From Rhodobacter huangdaonensis (GTDB lineage Bacteria > Pseudomonadota > Alphaproteobacteria > Rhodobacterales > Rhodobacteraceae), in NCBI RefSeq assembly GCF_004022465.1, contig NZ_SAVA01000009.1, forward strand, positions 124,001 to 188,000: a stretch of DNA of 64,000 nucleotides. The letters are read 5' to 3'. The translations under genes were made by a program, and so were the position numbers. Position 1 is the first letter of the stretch; every line of letters begins with the position of its first letter. A model generated the notes under the pieces. It had not been told where the DNA came from, searched no databases, and saw nothing but the letters and a program-made list of their open reading frames with translations. This document shows positions 19,585 through 28,752 of this stretch, piece after piece.

Positions 19585-20880
19585 TCACCTCGTCGCAACA
19601 GGCGCGCCCGCGGCATGGCGGCGCGCGACGGTCGCCGGGCGCCCCGGCAGGCTCAGCCGCGCGTCGTTGCGCGCGCGCTCGGACACCACGCGGCCCTTGG
19701 CGATCACGCACAGCCGCTCGGCGCGCAGGCGCAGCGCCTCGACCGGGTGGCCGGCGTCGAGCACGACGAGCGAGGCGGTGCAGCCCGGCGCAATCCCATA
19801 GCCCTCGAGCCCGAGGATCCGGGCGTTGCCCGCCGTCACCATCTCGAAGCAGCGCGCCATCTCCGCCGGCGCCGACATCTGCGCCACATGCAGCCCCATG
19901 AAGGCCACGTCGAGCATGTCGGCGGTGCCGAGCGAATACCACGGGTCAAGAACGCAATCCTGACCCCAGCCGACCTCGATCCCCTGCGCCAGCATCTCCT
20001 TGACCCGGGTCAGGCCGCGCCGCTTCGGAAAGCTGTCGTGGCGCCCCTGCAGCATGATGTTGATCAGCGGATTGGGGATCGCCGCGATGCGCGCCTCGGC
20101 GATCAGCGGCAGGAGTTTCGAGACGTAATAATTGTCCATCGAATGCATCGAGGTCAGGTGGCTGCCGACGGCCCTGCCCTGCAGCCCGGTGCGGGTGACC
20201 TCATAGGCCAGGGTCTCGATGTGGCGGCTCATCGGGTCGTCGGTCTCGTCGCAATGCAGGTCGATCGGCAGCCCGCGGCCGGCCGCAATCTCGCACAGGT
20301 CGCGCACCGAGGCCGCACCCTCGGCCATCGTGCGCTCGAAATGCGGGATGCCGCCGACCACGTCGACGCCCATGTCGAGGGCGCGGATCAGGTTTTCGCG
20401 CCCGCCCGGGGCGCGGTAGAGCCCGTCTTGCGGGAAGGCGACAAGCTGCAGGTCGAGCCAGTCTTTCACCTTTTCCCGAACCTCCAGAAGCGCCTGAACC
20501 GTGCGCAGCGCGGGGTCGGTGGTGTCGACATGCGAGCGGATCGCCAGAAGCCCCATCGAGGCCGCCCAGTCACAATAGGAAAGCGCGCGCTCGACCATCT
20601 CCTCGACCGTCGCCTCGGCGCGCAGCTCGCCCCAGAGCGCGATCCCCTCGAGCAGCGTGCCCGAGGCGTTGATCCGCGGCGTGCCATAGCTGAGCGTGGC
20701 ATCGAGGTGGAAATGCGGGTCGACGAAGGGCGGCGCCACCAGGCAGCCGGTGGCGTCGACCACCCTGCCCGCCTCGGCCTCGATCCGGCCGACGGCGGCG
20801 ATCGTCGTGCCTCTGATGCCGATATCCGCCTGCCGCCCGTCGGGCAGCACGCCCCCCTTCACCAGAATGTCGAAGCTCAT
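19585..20880 (-). CDS. Cytosine deaminase-like amidohydrolase
   Basis: 431 residues of the metal-dependent amidohydrolase superfamily, CodA branch. H56 and H58 in DPHFHLD bind the metal; LHCDETDDP near residue 215 and GSHLTSMHSM near 245 supply further ligands, and GWGQDCVLDPWY near 308 is the typical CodA aspartate region. It would deaminate cytosine or a related pyrimidine or purine-like base. The ATG overlaps the upstream permease stop (ATGA), so it is the last gene of a nucleobase/nucleoside uptake operon. The C-terminal tail (about 25 residues, Arg/Ala-rich) looks poorly conserved. Confidence 0.88.
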   Translation of the reverse strand: MSFDILVKGGVLPDGRQADIGIRGTTIAAVGRIEAEAGRVVDATGCLVAPPFVDPHFHLDATLSYGTPRINASGTLLEGIALWGELRAEATVEEMVERALSYCDWAASMGLLAIRSHVDTTDPALRTVQALLEVREKVKDWLDLQLVAFPQDGLYRAPGGRENLIRALDMGVDVVGGIPHFERTMAEGAASVRDLCEIAAGRGLPIDLHCDETDDPMSRHIETLAYEVTRTGLQGRAVGSHLTSMHSMDNYYVSKLLPLIAEARIAAIPNPLINIMLQGRHDSFPKRRGLTRVKEMLAQGIEVGWGQDCVLDPWYSLGTADMLDVAFMGLHVAQMSAPAEMARCFEMVTAGNARILGLEGYGIAPGCTASLVVLDAGHPVEALRLRAERLCVIAKGRVVSERARNDARLSLPGRPATVARRHAAGAPVATR

Positions 20881-21824
20881 CTTTCCCCCTTGTTGAACGG
20901 CACCATCAGCGCCGCCGGCACGCTCGCGCGGCGCGACATGACGACGAGCGCGAGGATCGACAGAAGATAGGGCGCCATCAGGAACACCTGATAGGGCAGC
21001 GTGGCGCCAAGTGCGGTCTGTTGCAACCGGATCTGGCCGGCGTCAAAGGCGGCGAAGAGAAGCGCGCCCAGCACCGCCTTGCCCGGCTTCCAGCCGCCGA
21101 AGACGACGAGCGCGATGCAGATCCAGCCGCGGCCGTTCACCATCTCGAAGAAGAAGGAGGAAAAGGCCGAAAGCGTCAGGAAGGCGCCGCCCACGGCCAT
21201 CAGCCCCGAGCCCACGGTGACCGCGCCGATGCGCAGCGCGGTGACGGAGAGCCCCTGCGCCGCGACCGCGGCCGGGTTCTCGCCCGCCGCGCGCAGGGCA
21301 AGGCCCAAGGGCGTGCGGAAAAGGACGAGTGCGGTCAGTGCCGCCACGGCAAAGCCCGCATAGGTGAGCGGGGTCTGCGCAAAGAACCCCTCGCCGATCA
21401 GCGGGATCGCGGCCAGCCCCGGAACGGACCAGGGCGCGAAGGGGGTGATCTTGGGCGGGCTCGTGACCTCGGGCAGCGCGAGGCGATAAGCGAAATAGGC
21501 CGCCGCCGTCGCCAGCAGCGTGATGCCGAGGCCGACGACATGCTGGCTGAGGCCGAAGGGCACGGTCAGCACGCCATGGAGCAGACCGAAGGCCATCCCC
21601 GCCAGCATCGCGACGCCCACGCCCAGCCACAGCCCGCCGCCCAGATAGACGGTCAGCCAGCCGGCGAAGGCGCCGAAGACCATGATCCCCTCGATGCCGA
21701 GGTTCAGCACCCCGGCGCGCTCGCAGATGAGCTCGCCCATCGTGGCGAAGATCAGCGGCGAGGCGATGCGCACCAGCGCCACCCAGAAGCTTGCCGACAG
21801 CAGGATGTCGAGAACATCGGTCAT
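20877..21824 (-). CDS. ABC transporter permease, BMP/nucleoside type (second)
   Basis: 315 residues with 8-10 hydrophobic segments. LICERAGVLNLGIEGIMVFGAFAGW near residue 35 and LRAAGENPAAVAAQGLSV are hallmark segments of the YufQ/NupC-type permeases of nucleoside importers. ATGA overlaps with neighbours on both sides show coupling. Confidence 0.9.
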   Translation of the reverse strand: MTDVLDILLSASFWVALVRIASPLIFATMGELICERAGVLNLGIEGIMVFGAFAGWLTVYLGGGLWLGVGVAMLAGMAFGLLHGVLTVPFGLSQHVVGLGITLLATAAAYFAYRLALPEVTSPPKITPFAPWSVPGLAAIPLIGEGFFAQTPLTYAGFAVAALTALVLFRTPLGLALRAAGENPAAVAAQGLSVTALRIGAVTVGSGLMAVGGAFLTLSAFSSFFFEMVNGRGWICIALVVFGGWKPGKAVLGALLFAAFDAGQIRLQQTALGATLPYQVFLMAPYLLSILALVVMSRRASVPAALMVPFNKGER

Positions 21825-22867
21825 CGCCACACCACCCGATAGCGCACCAGCTGCATCGCCAGCACCATGTAAAGAAGCGCCGAGGCGAGCAGCAGATCGG
21901 CGATATAGCTCGGCACGCCGGCGGCGCGGCTCATCGCGTCGGAACCAACGAAGATCCCGGCGACGAACAGCGCCGCGACCACCACGCCGCCCGGATGCAG
22001 CGCGGCGAGCATCGCGACGATGACGCCGGTGTAGCCAAAGCCGGGGCTCAGATCGAGGGTCAGCGTGCCCTTGAGCCCGGCGACCTCGGAAAAGCCCGCA
22101 AGCGCCGCAAGCCCGCCCGAGATCAGCGCCGTCTTCACCAGCACCGCGCCCACCGGCACGCCGGCAAAGCGCGCGGCGGCTGGGTTCAGCCCCACCGCGC
22201 GGATCTCGTAGCCAAGCCGCATCCGCGCCTGCATCAGCCACACCAGCCCCGCCGCGATCAGCGCGAGGCCAAAGCCCCAGTGCAGCCGCAGCCCCTCGAT
22301 CAGCCGCGGCAGGCGCACCGATTTCGCGACCGGCGCCGATTTCGGCCAGCCCATCCCCATCGGGTCCTTCAGCACACCCTCGAGCAGCATCGAGACGACG
22401 AGCAGCATGACGAAGTTCAGAAGCAGTGTGGTCACCACCTCGTCGACGCCGAGCCGGGTTTTCAGCAGCACCGGGCCGAGCAGGACCAGCGCCCCGGCAA
22501 GCGCCGCGGCGAGCCCGATCAGCGCGCTGCCGGCAAAGCCCGTCACGAGCGGATGTGCGCCCAGAACGGCGGTGACCAGCGCGCCCGCGTAAAGCTGCGC
22601 CTCGGCGCCGATGTTCCACAGCTTCGCGCGGAAGGCGACGGCGACGGCAAGGCCGGTGAAGATGAGCGGCGTCGCCCGGTTCAGGGTTTCGAGCGCGGCG
22701 AATTTCGAGCCGACGGCGCCCTGCACGATCAGCCCGAGCGTGGCGAGCGGATCGGCCCCGGCCGAGAGCGCAAGAAGCGAGCCGGTGACCACCGTCGCGA
22801 CCAGCGCCGCGGCGGGCAGGCCAAGGCGGCGCAGCAGGCCCGGATTGGCGACGGGCTCAAGCCGCAT
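21821..22867 (-). CDS. ABC transporter permease, BMP/nucleoside type (first)
   Basis: 348 residues with about ten hydrophobic segments. Segments FRAKLWNIGAEAQLYAGAL and GYEIRAVGLNPAAARFAGV are typical of YufP/NupB-type permeases. It overlaps the ATPase gene by 11 nt and the second permease by 4 nt. Confidence 0.9.
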   Translation of the reverse strand: MRLEPVANPGLLRRLGLPAAALVATVVTGSLLALSAGADPLATLGLIVQGAVGSKFAALETLNRATPLIFTGLAVAVAFRAKLWNIGAEAQLYAGALVTAVLGAHPLVTGFAGSALIGLAAALAGALVLLGPVLLKTRLGVDEVVTTLLLNFVMLLVVSMLLEGVLKDPMGMGWPKSAPVAKSVRLPRLIEGLRLHWGFGLALIAAGLVWLMQARMRLGYEIRAVGLNPAAARFAGVPVGAVLVKTALISGGLAALAGFSEVAGLKGTLTLDLSPGFGYTGVIVAMLAALHPGGVVVAALFVAGIFVGSDAMSRAAGVPSYIADLLLASALLYMVLAMQLVRYRVVWR

Positions 22868-24389
22868 GATCGAACCCCGCGCCCGCCATCCATTGCCCCA
22901 GCTCGGCTGCGCCCATCGTGCCGCGGGCGAAACCGGGCGACAGCCGGCCTTCGGAGATCACCTGAACCACGTCCGACAAACCCATGATTTCATCCAGATC
23001 CTCGGAAATGAGCAGGACCGCCGCGCCGGCATCGCGCGCGGCGATCAGGCGGGAATGGACATAGGCCACCGCACCGATGTCGAGCCCGCGCACCGGCTGG
23101 TTCGCGAGGATGATCTTCGGCCGCGCCTCGAGCACCCGGCCGAGGATCAGCTTTTGCATGTTGCCGCCCGAGAGCAGCCGGATCCGCGTCTCGGGGCCCG
23201 GGCAGCGCACGTCGTAATCGGCGATCAGCTCTTCGGTGAAGCGCCGCGCCGTGCCCATGTCGAGAAGCCCCGCGCGGGTGAGCTGAGGATAGGTCTCGAG
23301 GATCGCATTCTCGGTCAGGGTGAAATCGGCGATGGTGCCGGTCCTGTGCCGGTCCTCCGGGATCCGGCCGATGCCCGCGGCAAGGGCCGCGCGCGGGCTC
23401 CACTCGGCGGGTGCTGCACCCGACAGGATGAGCCGCCCCGCCGCCGGAACGATCAGCCCTGACAGCAGATCGGCGAGCGCCGCCTGACCATTGCCCGACA
23501 CCCCCGCAAGCCCGGTGATCTGCCCCGCGCGCAGATCGAGGCTGACGTGTTTCAGCCCCGGCCGCGCGCCCGCGTCGGGCGTCGTGACGTCGTCGAGCCG
23601 CAGCAGCACCGGCCCCGGCACGCCCGCCGCCACCCGCGGCAGCGCGACCTCGGCGCCCACCATCATCGCGGCGAGCGCCGCGGGGCTGGTATCGGCGGTT
23701 GCGACCGTGCCCACCACCTTGCCGTGGCGCAAGACCACGACCCGGTCGGCCGCCGCCATCACCTCGTGCAGCTTGTGCGAGATGAAGATCACCGACAGCC
23801 CCCGCGCCGTCGCCCGCCGCAGCGTGGCAAAGAGCGCCTCGCTTTCCTGCGGGGTCAGCACCGCCGTCGGCTCGTCGAGGATCAGCACCTGCGCCTCGCG
23901 GTAAAGCGCCTTCAGGATCTCGACGCGCTGACGCTCGCCCACCGAAAGCGCACCGGTGCGCGCCTCGGGCTCGACCTTCAGCCCGAAATCCTTTGCCAGT
24001 GCCCGCACCCGCGCCCGCGCCGCCGCCCGGTTCAGCCGCAGCGACCACAGCGGCCGGGTGCCCAGCAGGATGTTGTCGAGCACGGAAAGATTGTCGGCGA
24101 GGGTGAAATGCTGATGCACCATGCCGACCCCCGCCGCGATCGCCGCGCGCGGGGTGCCGGGCGGCAGCACCTGCCCCCTCACCTCGACCGTGCCGGCATC
24201 CGCCGTGTAATGGCCGAAGAGGATGTTCATCAGCGTGGTCTTGCCCGCGCCGTTCTCGCCCAGAAGCGCCACCACCTCGCCGCGCGCGAGGCTCAGGCTC
24301 ACCGCGTCATTCGCGGTGAGCGCCCCGAAGCGCTTGGTGATGCCGTCAAGGCGCAGGACGATTTCCCGCGCCGGATCTGTCCGGGTCAC
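22857..24389 (-). CDS. ABC transporter ATPase with two nucleotide-binding domains, nucleoside type
   Basis: 510 residues with duplicated ABC domains, as in RbsA/YufO. The first domain has Walker A GENGAGKTT near 44 and signature LSVGERQRVEILKAL; the second has the degenerate Walker A GVSGNGQAAL near 290 and signature LSGGNMQKLILGRVL. The start is GTG overlapping the binding-protein stop (GTGA). It energises the two downstream permeases. Confidence 0.92.
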   Translation of the reverse strand: MTRTDPAREIVLRLDGITKRFGALTANDAVSLSLARGEVVALLGENGAGKTTLMNILFGHYTADAGTVEVRGQVLPPGTPRAAIAAGVGMVHQHFTLADNLSVLDNILLGTRPLWSLRLNRAAARARVRALAKDFGLKVEPEARTGALSVGERQRVEILKALYREAQVLILDEPTAVLTPQESEALFATLRRATARGLSVIFISHKLHEVMAAADRVVVLRHGKVVGTVATADTSPAALAAMMVGAEVALPRVAAGVPGPVLLRLDDVTTPDAGARPGLKHVSLDLRAGQITGLAGVSGNGQAALADLLSGLIVPAAGRLILSGAAPAEWSPRAALAAGIGRIPEDRHRTGTIADFTLTENAILETYPQLTRAGLLDMGTARRFTEELIADYDVRCPGPETRIRLLSGGNMQKLILGRVLEARPKIILANQPVRGLDIGAVAYVHSRLIAARDAGAAVLLISEDLDEIMGLSDVVQVISEGRLSPGFARGTMGAAELGQWMAGAGFDHAA

Positions 24390-25405
24390 GATGCCTTCGG
24401 CTCGCTGTCGTCGACGGTCACGGTGACGCTGCCGGCCTTGATCGCGGCTTCCTTCTCGGCCACCAGAGCGAGCGCCGCGGCGGGCACCTTGCCCGCGAAG
24501 GTGCCGAGCGGCGCAAGGCTGCAGCCGCCGTGGCGCATCGTCGAATAGACGCCGTAATCGGCGGCGGTGAAGCTGCCCGCGGTCACTGCCTTCAGCGCGG
24601 CGTCGAAGGTGGGCTGGAAATCCCACAGCGCCGAGGCGACGACGGTCTCGGGGTAATCGGCCTGGGTGTCGATGACATTGCCGATCGCCAGCACGCCCTT
24701 TTCCTTCGCCGCATCCGAGACGCCGAAGCGTTCGGCATAAAGCAGATCGGCGCCGCCCTCGATCATCGCGAAGGCGGTCTCCTTCGCCTTCGGCGGGTCG
24801 AACCACGAGCCGATGAAGCTGACCATGAAGCTCGCATCGGGGCGGGTTTCCCTCACCCCCGCGATGAAGGCGTTCATCAGCCGGTTCACCTCGGGGATCG
24901 GGAAGCCGCCGACCATGCCGATCTTGCCGGTCTTCGTCATCGCGCCGGCGATGATGCCGCTCAGATAGGAGGCGTCCTGGATGTAATTGTCGAAGACGCC
25001 GAGGTTCGGCACCTCGTCGCTCGGCGGGAAGGAGGAGCCGAGCAGGAAGGCGGTGTCGGGATAATCGGCGCAGACCTCGCGCGCCTCCTGCTCGACGCCG
25101 AAGATCTCGCCGACGATCAGCTTCGCCCCGCCCTCGGCATATTCGCGCATCACCCGCGGATAGTCGGTGTTCGCGGTGTTCTCGGACCAGCTGTAGTCGA
25201 TCAGCCCCGCCTCCTTCGCCGCCATCGCGGCCTTGTGGATGCGGCTGACCCATTGCTGCTCGACCGGGACGGTGTAGACGCCGGCGACCTTCACCGGTTC
25301 TGCGGCGCGCAGCCGGCCGGGCAGAACGGCCGTGGCCAGCACCGCGCCCGAAGCGGCAAGCAGCTGGCGGCGCGAAAGGGTGAGCGTCGCGGTCGTCGGT
25401 TTCAT
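24386..25405 (-). CDS. BMP-family ABC substrate-binding protein
   Basis: 339 residues. The N-terminus has a twin-arginine-like signal (SRRQLLAASGAVLATAV), then a basic membrane lipoprotein (BMP/PnrA) domain with VKVAGVYTVPVEQQWVSRIH and FDNYIQDASYLSGIIAGAMTKTGKIGMVGG. BMP proteins usually bind nucleosides in the periplasm; no lipobox cysteine is visible, so it is probably soluble. The chosen ATG has GGGGGACAGGA immediately upstream; the longer upstream frame is Pro/Arg-rich and not coding-like. First gene of the five-gene operon ending in the deaminase. Confidence 0.9.
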   Translation of the reverse strand: MKPTTATLTLSRRQLLAASGAVLATAVLPGRLRAAEPVKVAGVYTVPVEQQWVSRIHKAAMAAKEAGLIDYSWSENTANTDYPRVMREYAEGGAKLIVGEIFGVEQEAREVCADYPDTAFLLGSSFPPSDEVPNLGVFDNYIQDASYLSGIIAGAMTKTGKIGMVGGFPIPEVNRLMNAFIAGVRETRPDASFMVSFIGSWFDPPKAKETAFAMIEGGADLLYAERFGVSDAAKEKGVLAIGNVIDTQADYPETVVASALWDFQPTFDAALKAVTAGSFTAADYGVYSTMRHGGCSLAPLGTFAGKVPAAALALVAEKEAAIKAGSVTVTVDDSEPKAS

Positions 25406-25418
25406 TCCTGTCCCCCGT

Positions 25419-25443
25419 GTCTGGTGTTTGACCAGACGGTAAA
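25419..25443. promoter_or_regulatory. Candidate operator: RutR-like site and overlapping inverted repeat
   Basis: TTGACCA-GA-CGGTAAA at 25428-25443 matches the E. coli RutR site TTGACCA-nn-TGGTCAA at 12 of 14 defined bases. The same place has a perfect inverted repeat gtctggt-gtttg-accagac (25419-25437). It lies 13-38 nt before the ATG of the binding-protein gene. RutR is a pyrimidine-responsive repressor, which fits a cytosine-deaminase operon, but binding is inferred only. Confidence 0.45.
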
Positions 25444-25556
25444 GGGGCGCGGGATTCGCGCAAGCGAAGCCCGGCCCGTTCGGGGGGAGGACGGGGCGGC
25501 GCCGGGCGGGCGCCCGTTTCCCGGGCATGACCGCCCGGGTTTTGGGCAGGCCCTGC

Positions 25557-27101
25557 TCAGGCCGCCATCAGCACCCGCACCTCGTGGCGCTTGAGCGACA
25601 GCCGCGCCGTTTCCCAGCTGCCGTCGCCGGCCCGCTCGCGCAGCGCGGGGAAAAGGGTGAAAAGCTCGTCGCGCTGCGGCGCATCCATGCTGCCGAGCGA
25701 CTGGTCGCCGGGCTGGAAGCTTTCGGTCCAGGCGCCGTTCGCCAGGATGATCTCGTGGTTGTCGAACAGCAGGTGCAGATAGCTGACCCGGTCCACCTCG
25801 AGCCGCTCGACCCCCGGCGTGCCGACCAGATGCAGCGCCGCCGCCAGCACCTCGGCCTCGCCGAAGAGAAGCTCGGCGCGCGGGCCGGTCAGCAGCATCC
25901 GGTGCTGCGGCGAGACGATCATGTCGGCCTCGGGCATCGAGGGGCCAAGCGCGTCGCGGCGGATCCGCACCGGCTGCAGCTGCGGGCGCAGCATCAGCTC
26001 GACCCGGCCGAGATCGCGCCGGCCGATCCAGCGGATCGTCTGATAGCCGTTGTCGCGGGTCAGCACCCGCATGCCGACGGCCAGCTCCTCGACTGCGACG
26101 GGGCCCTCGTTGGTCTCGATCAGCGTGCCCGGGGTAAAGCAGGGCACGACCTGCACGTTCTCGATGTTCGAGAAGGTGGTGGTGGTGCCGTTCGCCCAGC
26201 GGATGATGCCGCTTTCGCCGCTGGGGTCGTTCGGATCATAGATCACCCGCGCGCGGCCGTTCAGGATCAGCGTGTCCCGATCGCTGCCGTCGGCGTCTTC
26301 CTCGCCATTGATGATCGCGGTGTCGCCATAATCGACAACGATGGTGTCGCTGCCGGTGCCGCCGTCGTAGACGTCACCGCCATCGCCGCCGACGATATAG
26401 TCGTTGCCGGCGCCGCCATAGATCGTGTCATTGCCGCCGTCGCCATAGAGCACGTCGGCCCCGTCGCCGCCGTCGATGTAATCGGCGCCATCGCCGCCGT
26501 GAATGGTGTCGTTGCCGGTGCCACCAAAGATGGAATCGTCGCCGGTGCCGCCATAGAGCAGGTCATTGTCGGCCCCGCCGTCGAGAAGGTCGTTGCCGCT
26601 TCCGCCGTAGATCGTGTCCTTGCCCGCCTCGCCATAAAGCGAGTCATCGCCGCCCGCCCCGTCGAGGTAGTCATTGCCCGCCCCGGCATAGAAGACGTTG
26701 GTATAGGCGTCGCCCGGCACGGTGCTGGACCCGTCGAAGCCGACCAGCGTGTCGTTGTAGGCCGAGCCATAGATCCCGTCGACGCCCGAGAGCGTGTCGC
26801 CCGCCGCGTCGCCGCCGCTGGCCGCCCCGGAGGCGAGGTTGACATTCACCCCCGCGCCGGAATCGGAATAGTCGGCATAGTCCATCCCCGAACTGCCGTT
26901 CAGGGCGTCGGAGCCGGAACCACCATGCAGCGTGTCATCGCCCGCGCCCCCCAGCAGCGAGTCATTGCCGGTGCCGCCATCGAGCGAATCGTTGCCGTCA
27001 TTGCCGCTGAGCGTGTCGTTGCCGCCATAACCCTTGATCGTGTCGGCAGAGGAAGTCCCGTTGAGCGTGTTGTTCCAGTTGTTCCCGTTGATCGTCGCCA
27101 T
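25557..27101 (-). CDS. RTX calcium-binding protein with C-terminal Hint domain (RTX-Hint 1)
   Basis: 514 residues. Starts MATINGNNWNN, then RTX nonapeptides (GGxGxDxUx pattern, e.g. GGTGNDSLLGGAGDDTLHGG) with an interruption at residues about 85-145, and a second RTX array to residue 275. A Hint_2-type domain follows from C321 (VPCFTPGTLIET...TRDNGYQTIRWIG...VSPQHRML) to the C-terminus (194 residues). RTX arrays bind Ca2+ outside the cell and such proteins usually leave by type I secretion; no signal peptide is seen. Hint domains cleave the peptide bond before their cysteine. The ATG is preceded by GGTGGAGTG. No type I exporter gene is in the window. Confidence 0.88.
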   Translation of the reverse strand: MATINGNNWNNTLNGTSSADTIKGYGGNDTLSGNDGNDSLDGGTGNDSLLGGAGDDTLHGGSGSDALNGSSGMDYADYSDSGAGVNVNLASGAASGGDAAGDTLSGVDGIYGSAYNDTLVGFDGSSTVPGDAYTNVFYAGAGNDYLDGAGGDDSLYGEAGKDTIYGGSGNDLLDGGADNDLLYGGTGDDSIFGGTGNDTIHGGDGADYIDGGDGADVLYGDGGNDTIYGGAGNDYIVGGDGGDVYDGGTGSDTIVVDYGDTAIINGEEDADGSDRDTLILNGRARVIYDPNDPSGESGIIRWANGTTTTFSNIENVQVVPCFTPGTLIETNEGPVAVEELAVGMRVLTRDNGYQTIRWIGRRDLGRVELMLRPQLQPVRIRRDALGPSMPEADMIVSPQHRMLLTGPRAELLFGEAEVLAAALHLVGTPGVERLEVDRVSYLHLLFDNHEIILANGAWTESFQPGDQSLGSMDAPQRDELFTLFPALRERAGDGSWETARLSLKRHEVRVLMAA

Positions 27102-27246
27102 GCTCACTCCACCATCACGCAACCGCTCGACGCAGCATCTCGCGATGAAGATCGCGGCTGGCGGTGGCAACACGGCGTCGGCGGCAAGGCATTTCCGCGA
27201 TGGCTTTGTGGCGGAAAGGTGGCCCCGGGCAGAGGCGGCACAATGA

Positions 27247-27288
27247 CAAAAGCCGCCCGGCCCCACATCATCGTGGCGGGCCGGGCGG
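27247..27288 (-). terminator. Hairpin terminator downstream of RTX-Hint 2
   Basis: On the minus strand an 11-bp stem ccgcccggccc / gggccgggcgg with a 14-nt loop is followed by CTTTTGTC, 39 nt after the RTX-Hint 2 stop. Confidence 0.75.
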
Positions 27289-27326
27289 TGGATTGGTCAA
27301 CAGTCCGTTTCGATTTGCGAAACGCC

Positions 27327-28421
27327 TCAGGCGCGGCGCAGCATCGCGGCCTCGTGGCGCTTCAGCGTCTTGCGGGCAGCGACATAGCCCTGGCGACCGG
27401 CCTTCTCGCGCAGTTCGGGGAACAGCGTGAAGATCTCGGCGCGCTGCTCGCGGCCCATGCTGTCGAGGGTCTGGTCGCCGGGCTGGAAGCTTTCGGTCCA
27501 GGTGCCGTCGGCCAGCACCACCTCGTGGCGGTCGAACATGAAGTGGATGTAGCTGGTGCCCAGCGTCTCGATCGCCTTCACACCGACATTGTCGACCAGA
27601 TGCTTCGCCGCGACCAGCACCTCGTGCTCCTCGAAATAGAGCGAGGTGCGCTCGTTCGAGACCAGCATGCGGTGGTTGGGCGAGACCATCATGTCACGCT
27701 CGGGCAGGCCGCGGCCAAGCGCGCCGGCGCGGATCAGCACCGGGCGCAGGTTCGGCGAGACGGCCAGCTCGGCCGCCGAGAGGTCACGCTGACCGGTCCA
27801 GCGGATCTCCTGGATGCCGTTGTCGCGGGTCAGCACCTTGTCGCCGGGGCGCAGGCTCTCGACCGGCTTCTCGCCGCCGGGCGTGGCGATCATCGCGCCG
27901 GGGGTGAAACAGGGCACGAACTTCTCGATGTCGTGGTAGTTGATGTTCGCCCACTCGTTCGTGGTCGAATTGTAAAGCTGGATCTGGCCGTTGAACCCGG
28001 GCTGGCCGTTGGTCTCGGGGTTCTTGACGAAGTTCTTGATCTCGAAGCCCTGCTGCAGCAGCGCCGAGAAGTCGAGCGTGTCAAAGTCCCTGCCGCCGCA
28101 ATCACCGTCCACCGTGGTGTTCAGCGTGCCACCACAGGCGTCCGGCGTCGACGACAGGTTCACAATGAAGACGTCGGCATCGTCACCGCCATCCAGCACG
28201 TCGTTGTCGCCGCCGCCATAGATGGTGTCGTTGCCATCACCGCCATAGACCTTGTCATACCCGTCGCCGGCATAGATCAGGTCATCGCCATTGCCGCCAT
28301 AGATGGTGTCATTCCCGGCCTTGCCGACGATCGTGTCGTCGCCATTTCCGCCCGAGATGTAATCTGCGCCGTTGGTGCCGACGAGTGAGTCGTCACCATT
28401 ACTTCCCGGAATCCAGGCCAT
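27327..28421 (-). CDS. Short RTX calcium-binding protein with C-terminal Hint domain (RTX-Hint 2)
   Basis: 364 residues. A compact RTX array at residues 8-90 (YISGGNGDDTIVG, IYGGGDNDVLDGGDDADVF), a linker with NLSSTPDACGGTL and a DFSALLQQGFEIKNF segment, then the Hint_2 domain from C171 (VPCFTPGAMIAT) to the end, 194 residues. The Hint part is nearly identical in sequence to that of RTX-Hint 3 (MMVSPNHRMLVS, LYFEEHEVLVAAKHL). The ATG before AWIPGSNGDD has GAGG six bases upstream; an ATG six bases earlier is an alternative. It is separated by terminators from its neighbours, so it is its own unit. Confidence 0.88.
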   Translation of the reverse strand: MAWIPGSNGDDSLVGTNGADYISGGNGDDTIVGKAGNDTIYGGNGDDLIYAGDGYDKVYGGDGNDTIYGGGDNDVLDGGDDADVFIVNLSSTPDACGGTLNTTVDGDCGGRDFDTLDFSALLQQGFEIKNFVKNPETNGQPGFNGQIQLYNSTTNEWANINYHDIEKFVPCFTPGAMIATPGGEKPVESLRPGDKVLTRDNGIQEIRWTGQRDLSAAELAVSPNLRPVLIRAGALGRGLPERDMMVSPNHRMLVSNERTSLYFEEHEVLVAAKHLVDNVGVKAIETLGTSYIHFMFDRHEVVLADGTWTESFQPGDQTLDSMGREQRAEIFTLFPELREKAGRQGYVAARKTLKRHEAAMLRRA

Positions 28422-28752
28422 GAGCATCCTCGAAATTGTTCGCTGAAGGGCGGCTCACGGTGCACACTGCTCTGGGCCCGCGATGCTCGAATTAAGGAAA
28501 CATTAAGGCATTTTGCAGGCGCAGAGAAGACGTCAGACGGGTGAAAACGCGATTATCTATGCGCTTGGTTAATATTGCGGCATTTATGGGGCGAACATAA
28601 AACAATCGCGGGAACGCCCGGGCGTCGTTTCCAAAATGACGACAGTCCCCGCTCTCCCGGCCCCATCCGTGACGAATCGCCACAGGCCGTTTCGCCGCAA
28701 GACGACGGCGCCCGAGGATGCCCGGGCGCCGTCCTGTCCGTTCCGGCGCCGC
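28422..28752. promoter_or_regulatory. AT-rich promoter region of RTX-Hint 2 with a CtrA-like motif
   Basis: The 331-bp gap holds the terminator of RTX-Hint 3 at its right end, an AT-rich stretch at 28485-28600, and TTAA-GGAAACA-TTAA at 28492-28506. The latter fits the alphaproteobacterial CtrA core TTAA-N7-TTAA(C), lacking the final C. CtrA regulation is a hypothesis. No gene is visible here. Confidence 0.4.
28704..28733 (-). terminator. Hairpin downstream of RTX-Hint 3
   Basis: Perfect 11-bp stem gacggcgcccg / cgggcgccgtc around an 8-nt loop, 20 nt after the RTX-Hint 3 stop. The T-run is poor (GTCTTG on the minus strand), so termination may be weak. Confidence 0.6.

Noticed and set aside
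25520..25539. Hairpin cccgggc-atgacc-gcccggg followed by TTTT on the plus strand
   Set aside because: No plus-strand gene ends here; on the minus strand, where RTX-Hint 1 ends at 25557, it lacks a T-run.
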